A stretch of 64,000 bases of DNA from Prevotella sp. 10(H) (GTDB lineage Bacteria; Bacteroidota; Bacteroidia; Bacteroidales; Dysgonomonadaceae). Where the stretch lies: positions 611,123-675,122 of the forward strand of contig NZ_JOMI01000009.1 in assembly GCF_000711235.1 (NCBI RefSeq), given 5' to 3'. Below are positions 58,349-64,000 of the stretch, piece after piece; the stretch's first letter is position 1; each line of letters opens with the position of its first letter. The translations under genes were made by a program, and so were the position numbers. Under the pieces are notes generated by a model that saw only the letters and a list, made by a program, of their open reading frames with translations, was not told the origin of the DNA and made no database searches.

Positions 58349-58912
58349 ATGCAAGAAGAACAAAATACAGAGTTGCTGGCAGATCATTATAAGAAAATAA
58401 TAAGTCTTTTGGGAGAAGATGCGGAACGCGAGGGTTTACTCGATACACCGCAGAGGGTAGCAAAAGCAATGCAATTCCTGACGAAGGGATACTGTGAAAG
58501 TCCGGAGGAAATATTACAGAAGGCCCTCTTTAAGGAAGATTACCGGCAAATGGTGATTGTAAAGGATATCGATTTCTATTCACTCTGTGAGCATCATATG
58601 CTCCCGTTTTGGGGTAAAGCGCATGTCGCTTATATTCCGAATGGCCATATCACCGGTCTTAGTAAGATTGCAAGGGTAGTGGATGTATATGCCCGCCGTC
58701 TGCAGGTACAGGAGCGGATGACACTGCAGATAAAAGCTTGCATACAAAAAACGCTTAACCCTTTAGGAGTCATGGTTGTAATAGAAGCACAGCATATGTG
58801 TATGCAGATGCGGGGAGTGGAAAAGCAGAATTCTACAACAACTACTTCCGATTTTACGGGAGTATTTAATCAGGCAAAAACCCGCGAAGAGTTTATAAAT
58901 CTTATCCGTTAA
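58349..58912 (+). CDS. folE: GTP cyclohydrolase I
   Basis: 187 residues. Zinc and substrate residues in [20 protein letters not shown] and the later MCMQMRG (third zinc Cys) are intact, with [22 protein letters not shown]. It converts GTP to 7,8-dihydroneopterin triphosphate, the first step of folate synthesis. 27 bp after the SPOR gene. Confidence 0.97.
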   Translation: MQEEQNTELLADHYKKIISLLGEDAEREGLLDTPQRVAKAMQFLTKGYCESPEEILQKALFKEDYRQMVIVKDIDFYSLCEHHMLPFWGKAHVAYIPNGHITGLSKIARVVDVYARRLQVQERMTLQIKACIQKTLNPLGVMVVIEAQHMCMQMRGVEKQNSTTTTSDFTGVFNQAKTREEFINLIR

Positions 58913-58938
58913 AGATGATAACTTATAGCTAAATATTC

Positions 58939-58973
58939 ACGGGGTTTTCTGAATAAGAATAACCTCGTTTTTT
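58939..58973 (+). terminator. Terminator of folE
   Basis: ACGgGGTT / AACCtCGT stem with an AT-rich loop and T6, 26 bp after the folE stop. Confidence 0.75.
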
Positions 58974-58993
58974 GTTGAGATAAGAAGAGAAAT

Positions 58994-59644
58994 ATGTATT
59001 TGTATAATATCCATACCCACAACATTGGATCACGGGAAATAGAAGGCTATAAATTCCGTTATATATTAAATACCTTCCCGGATGATTTTGAGAAGAAATC
59101 TTCTGAGAATGAAGATGTATGGTTTTCATGCGGGATACATCCATGGTATATTGATGATATTTCACGTCAGATATCACTTTTAGAAGAAATAGCATCTGAT
59201 GAAAGGGTCGTAGCGATAGGTGAAGCCGGACTGGATAAAATGAAAGGCCCGGATATTAATATTCAGATAGATGTTTTTAGGCAGCAAATAGAATTAGCTG
59301 TAAAAGTTGGTAAACCTCTTATCATTCATTGTGTAAAAGCATGGGATGAATTGGTTGCTTTACATAAAGAATATAAGACAGACATTCCCTGGATAATTCA
59401 TGGCTATAGAGGAAATGCACAGCAAGCTGCACAACTCGGTAAAATCGGATTTAAGTTTTCATTTGGTGAACATTTCAATGAAGAAACATTACGCTCTTTG
59501 CCAATCGAATCTATTTTTTGTGAAACGGATACATCAGAAGTTACAATTTGTAAGGTATATAGTTCGATTTCGGATGTACTTCATATTGAAATTAATCAAT
59601 TTGTCGAAAAAATAGAGTATAATATCAAAAAATATATCAAATAA
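58994..59644 (+). CDS. TatD-family metal-dependent hydrolase (short form)
   Basis: 216 residues, shorter than the usual 255-265. It has the HTHN start (His-x-His), GEAGLDK (metal Glu), IIHCVKAWDE (His), WIIHGYRGN (His) and CETDTS (Asp) in the right order, so the metal site appears complete. Members have DNase or quality-control roles. It is followed by ansA 67 bp later. Confidence 0.85.
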   Translation: MYLYNIHTHNIGSREIEGYKFRYILNTFPDDFEKKSSENEDVWFSCGIHPWYIDDISRQISLLEEIASDERVVAIGEAGLDKMKGPDINIQIDVFRQQIELAVKVGKPLIIHCVKAWDELVALHKEYKTDIPWIIHGYRGNAQQAAQLGKIGFKFSFGEHFNEETLRSLPIESIFCETDTSEVTICKVYSSISDVLHIEINQFVEKIEYNIKKYIK

Positions 59645-59711
59645 TTTACAAAAGTATATCTGTGTATTCCTGATTTTATTATTTTTACCAGTCTAAAGCT
59701 TACAAATTGAC

Positions 59712-60776
59712 ATGATAGATATAAATGCTCATATATTATTGATCTATACAGGCGGAACGATCGGGATGGTCGAGAATCCTGTAACAGGATCGCTTGAGCC
59801 TTTCGATTTTGCACATCTAAACAGCCATTTGCCCGAATTGCAACGCTTTAGATTCCATGTCGATCATATCGTATTCGATCCGGTTATCGATTCTTCGGAT
59901 ATCACACCGGAGCATTGGAAGAAAATAGTATATGTCATTGAGAGTAATTATAATAAATATGACGGCTTTGTAATTCTTCACGGTACTGATACTATGGCCT
60001 ATACAGCATCGGCGCTTAGCTTTATGATCGAGAATCTTCATAAGCCTGTTGTTCTTACCGGTGCACAACTGCCGATCGGTAAATTACGTACTGATGCTAA
60101 AGAAAACCTTATTACGGCTCTTGAGATTGCTGCAGATAAAGATGTTTTGGGAAATCCTATTGTGCCCGAAGTGTGCATATTCTTTCAGAATGACTTATTG
60201 AGAGGCAACAGGACAACCAAAGTAAATGCAGATAACTTCAATGCATTCAAATCATATAACTACCCCAATCTTGGAAAATCGGGAATACAGATAAGGTACG
60301 ACCGCAAGGTTATCCACCAGCCCGATTATGATAAGAAAACGGTCTTTCATTACTTTCTCGATACTCGTATAGCTACATTGAAGTTATTTCCGGGTATTAG
60401 CCCTCATACGGTAGAGGCTGTTTTAATGCAGAAGAATATTAAAGCAGTTATTCTCGAAACATACGGATCGGGAAATGCACCCCTATCCTCTTGGTTTATA
60501 GATTCTATACGCGAAGCTGTCAAAAGAGGCATAGTTATCGTCAATATCACTCAGTGCAATACAGGTATGGTAGATATGCAGCGATACGAGACAGGTCGCG
60601 AATTACTGAGAGCCGGCGTTATCAGCGGTTCGGATGCGACATTCGAAACAGCCGTAGCTAAATTGATGTTTCTCATAGGCCACAAATATAGCAAAGAAGA
60701 TATTCAGATACGGATGCGGGTACCGTTAATAGGTGAAATAACACGTTTCGAAGACAGGGTTAATGAAACGATATGA
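59712..60776 (+). CDS. ansA: L-asparaginase, type I
   Basis: 354 residues without signal peptide, the cytoplasmic type. Catalytic motifs: ILLIYTGGTIGMV (first Thr) and LHGTDTMAYTASALSFM (Thr/Asp), and later the Lys of AQLPIGKLRTDAKENL. It hydrolyses L-asparagine to aspartate. Its 3' end overlaps the next gene by 14 bp, implying translational coupling. Confidence 0.94.
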   Translation: MIDINAHILLIYTGGTIGMVENPVTGSLEPFDFAHLNSHLPELQRFRFHVDHIVFDPVIDSSDITPEHWKKIVYVIESNYNKYDGFVILHGTDTMAYTASALSFMIENLHKPVVLTGAQLPIGKLRTDAKENLITALEIAADKDVLGNPIVPEVCIFFQNDLLRGNRTTKVNADNFNAFKSYNYPNLGKSGIQIRYDRKVIHQPDYDKKTVFHYFLDTRIATLKLFPGISPHTVEAVLMQKNIKAVILETYGSGNAPLSSWFIDSIREAVKRGIVIVNITQCNTGMVDMQRYETGRELLRAGVISGSDATFETAVAKLMFLIGHKYSKEDIQIRMRVPLIGEITRFEDRVNETI

Positions 60777-61242
60777 GAACCTGCGGCTTTTAGCCGAAAA
60801 AGCACAACCATCGTTTCTGCAATATTACAAGAAGAATAAGAAACGTTTGGCAAAAATGGATACCGAAGTTCAGGAAATACATGATGAAGTATCCGATGAA
60901 ATTGATTGCCTGTTATGCGCTAACTGTTGCAGGACATTAGGGCCTGCTCTCTATGATAAAGATATCGAACGTATGGCAAAGGCTTTGAGAATAAAGCCGG
61001 CTGAGGTTGTATCTTCGTATCTTAGAATAGATGAAGACGGGGATTATGTTTTCAGAAGTATGCCCTGTTCTTTTTTACTTCCCGATAATTATTGCTCCAT
61101 ATATGAATCCCGGCCTAAAGCCTGTCGGGAATATCCTCACACCGACCGAAAAAAGTTTGAACAAATTTTCAAACTAACTGTTAAAAATACAGAAACTTGC
61201 CCGATAGCATACGAGGTGCTACTTCGGTTGGTGAAAAAATGA
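60763..61242 (+). CDS. YkgJ-family cysteine-cluster protein
   Basis: 159 residues. Cysteines in CLLCANCCRTLGPALY, MPCSFLLPDNYCSIYESRPKACREYP and the final TCP fit the CxxCxxCC...C...C...C pattern of the YkgJ-type (Fe-S or zinc) family. Function unknown. Start overlaps ansA by 14 bp. 12 bp before the phospholipase gene, so the three form one unit. Confidence 0.85.
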   Translation: MKRYENLRLLAEKAQPSFLQYYKKNKKRLAKMDTEVQEIHDEVSDEIDCLLCANCCRTLGPALYDKDIERMAKALRIKPAEVVSSYLRIDEDGDYVFRSMPCSFLLPDNYCSIYESRPKACREYPHTDRKKFEQIFKLTVKNTETCPIAYEVLLRLVKK

Positions 61243-61254
61243 TTAATAGAATAT

Positions 61255-62199
61255 ATGAAGAGTTTTTATCTCTTGTTGGCGTTAATATTCTTAGCGCTCA
61301 CTTCACTACATGCACAGAATGATACAGTTCAGCAGGATACGATTACTGTAAATAAACATACTTCTGATACAACCAAAAGTGTCAAGGAGTTTATCTCACA
61401 TCAAACAGATGCATTGATAGGTTCGGTGTTTGGGCCTTCTAAGCAGCTAAGTAATGCCGACAGCATCGTAAACAAATTTGATTCACAGCCTTCTTTTGGG
61501 ATTTACAAGGATAACTATTTTGTGCTCGGAACCGAAATGTTCCATAAGCCTACAAAATACAATTCTGACGTTAAATTTCAGATCAGTGTGATGCACAGGA
61601 TTACGAATAGTACACTCCCATTGAAAACATATTTGTTTTTAACCTATACTCAAAAAGCTTACTGGGATGTTTTTCAGGATTCTTTCCCTTTTCGGGATTT
61701 AAACTTCAATCCAACTTTGGGGCTTGGAAAAGCTTTGGTCCGGAATAATCGATTCCTTGGTACTATAAATATGCAGTTTGAGCATGAATCGAACGGAAAG
61801 GATGGAGATGCTTCCCGTAGCTGGAATAAGATATCATTTGGTAGTTACTTAACTCTGAACGACCGTATGACATTCCAGACAAAATTATGGATTCCCATAG
61901 TTGACGGATCCAATAATAAGGATATTGTTCATTATTCGGGATGGGGATTATTCGCTTTTGACTACTCCAGTGCAAAAAGGAAATACAATATAGGAGCTGT
62001 TGTTACTAAAAGAGGAGGTGCGAATTTGAGTGCTAATATCGAGCTCAATTTTTCGATTCGTCTTTTTAGTGACGATAATCAATATCTCTTTCTTCAATAC
62101 TATAATGGGTACGGAGAATCTATGCTCGATTATAAACAATACAGACAACGGATTCGGCTGGGATTCGTAATTAAACCGAATTTCTTCACGATATATTAG
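61255..62199 (+). CDS. pldA: Outer-membrane phospholipase A
   Basis: 314 residues with a signal peptide (cut near LHAQ, residue 20) and a 12-strand barrel ending PNFFTIY. The active site is clear: FEHESNGKDGDASRSWNKI, with the His-x-Ser-Asn-Gly of OMPLA and the following Asn in SRSWN. It hydrolyses phospholipids that reach the outer leaflet, needing Ca2+. An insert of Thr/Ser/Lys residues (about 25-70) precedes the barrel. Confidence 0.9.
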   Translation: MKSFYLLLALIFLALTSLHAQNDTVQQDTITVNKHTSDTTKSVKEFISHQTDALIGSVFGPSKQLSNADSIVNKFDSQPSFGIYKDNYFVLGTEMFHKPTKYNSDVKFQISVMHRITNSTLPLKTYLFLTYTQKAYWDVFQDSFPFRDLNFNPTLGLGKALVRNNRFLGTINMQFEHESNGKDGDASRSWNKISFGSYLTLNDRMTFQTKLWIPIVDGSNNKDIVHYSGWGLFAFDYSSAKRKYNIGAVVTKRGGANLSANIELNFSIRLFSDDNQYLFLQYYNGYGESMLDYKQYRQRIRLGFVIKPNFFTIY

Positions 62200-62225
62200 A
62201 AGAATATTCAGACTGCAATATTCTT
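62200..62225 (+). terminator. Weak terminator after pldA
   Basis: Arms AAGAATATT / AATATTCTT with an 8-nt loop, then ATTTA; right after the pldA stop. Confidence 0.5.
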
Positions 62226-62281
62226 ATTTATAGAGCATTGAAAAATTACTTTATTTTTCTTTGTTTTTTCTTCGATAAATA

Positions 62282-62314
62282 TTTGGAGATAGATAAATAA
62301 AATACATATCTTTG
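62282..62314 (+). promoter_or_regulatory. rRNA operon promoter
   Basis: TTTG (62282-62285), 21-bp spacer, TATCTTTG (62307-62314), followed by CACCCGC. A -7 consensus element about 280 bp before the 16S gene. Confidence 0.65.
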
Positions 62315-62460
62315 CACCCGCTTTGATACTCAGCGGCGGCTGATTTAAGAGATAAAAAGCTTAGATATTTGATATAACAAATCAGTTATATAAAAAGTTT
62401 TAGAGCGAGATAGCGATCTTTGATAAAATGACAACAGAAGATAGAGTGTAGTACAGGAAT

Positions 62461-62491
62461 GCTAATTAATAATTAACAATTAATAATTAGC
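62461..62491. repeat. Heptad repeat in the rRNA leader
   Basis: Four 7-bp units on the pattern ATTAATA (ATTAATA, ATTAACA, ATTAATA, ATTAGCA), part of a 31-bp sequence that is nearly its own reverse complement at the ends (GCTAATTA ... TAATTAGC). It is AT-rich, so it is less striking statistically than the nuo repeats. Confidence 0.55.
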
Positions 62492-62593
62492 AACAAGATA
62501 CTAGAGATAGTATCAGGGTATTACCGTCAATTAGATTTAGGATATAAGTTTAATGAAAGAGGACAGGATCAGAAGGTATAAAAGAAAGAATAT

Positions 62594-64000
<1,407 letters not shown>

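Larger units (their letters stand above)
62200..62593 (+). other. 394-bp leader of the rRNA operon
   Basis: No protein gene seen. It has a weak hairpin at 62200-62225 (AAGAATATT / AATATTCTT) that may end pldA mRNA, the rRNA promoter at 62282-62314, a 7-bp-period repeat at 62461-62491 and the 16S 5' leader. Confidence 0.75.

Overview
The window is a chromosomal piece of a Bacteroidota bacterium, most likely Bacteroidales and close to Dysgonomonas. The evidence is the 16S rRNA at the right end, the TAnnTTTG/TTTG promoter grammar, the many lipoproteins, the families typical of the phylum (TonB receptor with DUF4249, DUF4834, NigD-like, GldD, BT_3928-like, GH106, GH109), and a complex I locus with fused nuoCD and no nuoEFG. 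It is AT-rich and densely coded. I see no CRISPR array, transposase, phage gene or tRNA. Most of it reads as core genome.

Layout. 1-6.2 kb is a small glycan locus: the end of a sugar:H+ symporter, a GH106-type glycosidase, an L-fucose/L-arabinose isomerase-family protein and a convergent AraC regulator. 6.3-12.4 kb is a MarR-controlled RND efflux operon (marR, membrane fusion protein, inner-membrane pump, outer-membrane channel); the channel gene appears to have lost its signal peptide. 12.6-16.7 kb holds an AraC regulator and a secreted GH2 enzyme. 17-20.4 kb is a TonB receptor/DUF4249 lipoprotein pair with a DUF4834 protein. 20.4-26.1 kb, on the minus strand, holds a polysaccharide deacetylase and GT2 pair, a DUF4026/DUF2314-like protein, a DUF3472 lipoprotein and trpS. 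26.2-28.4 kb holds an esterase and NADP-isocitrate dehydrogenase. 28.5-33.4 kb is a GH109 and GH2 beta-galactosidase pair. 33.7-37 kb is RNase E/G, a 30-residue mS38-like protein, HU and mutY.

37.1-49 kb carries a second GT2 gene and then the complete 10-gene complex I operon nuoA-B-CD-H-I-J-K-L-M-N. The long nuo spacers hold unusual 7-bp-period inverted repeats, including two diverged copies of one ~150-bp element. 49.1-53.6 kb is an envelope cluster: ExbB/ExbD-like proton channel, ECF sigma factor, a protein with a cytoplasmic segment and inner-membrane helix joined to an outer-membrane beta-barrel, a NigD-like lipoprotein and a small MscS channel. 53.7-62.2 kb holds ssb, gldD, a duplicated-domain DUF1599 protein, a BT_3928-like membrane protein, tpiA, a SPOR protein, folE, a TatD-like hydrolase, asparaginase, a YkgJ-type protein and outer-membrane phospholipase A. 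The window closes in an rRNA operon with its own promoter and most of the 16S gene.

The items I rate most worth a second look are the heptad inverted-repeat elements confined to the nuo spacers and the rRNA leader, the ECF sigma factor paired with a two-membrane barrel protein, the missing NADH module of complex I, and the truncated efflux channel. I did not find a clear-cut new defence or biosynthetic system.
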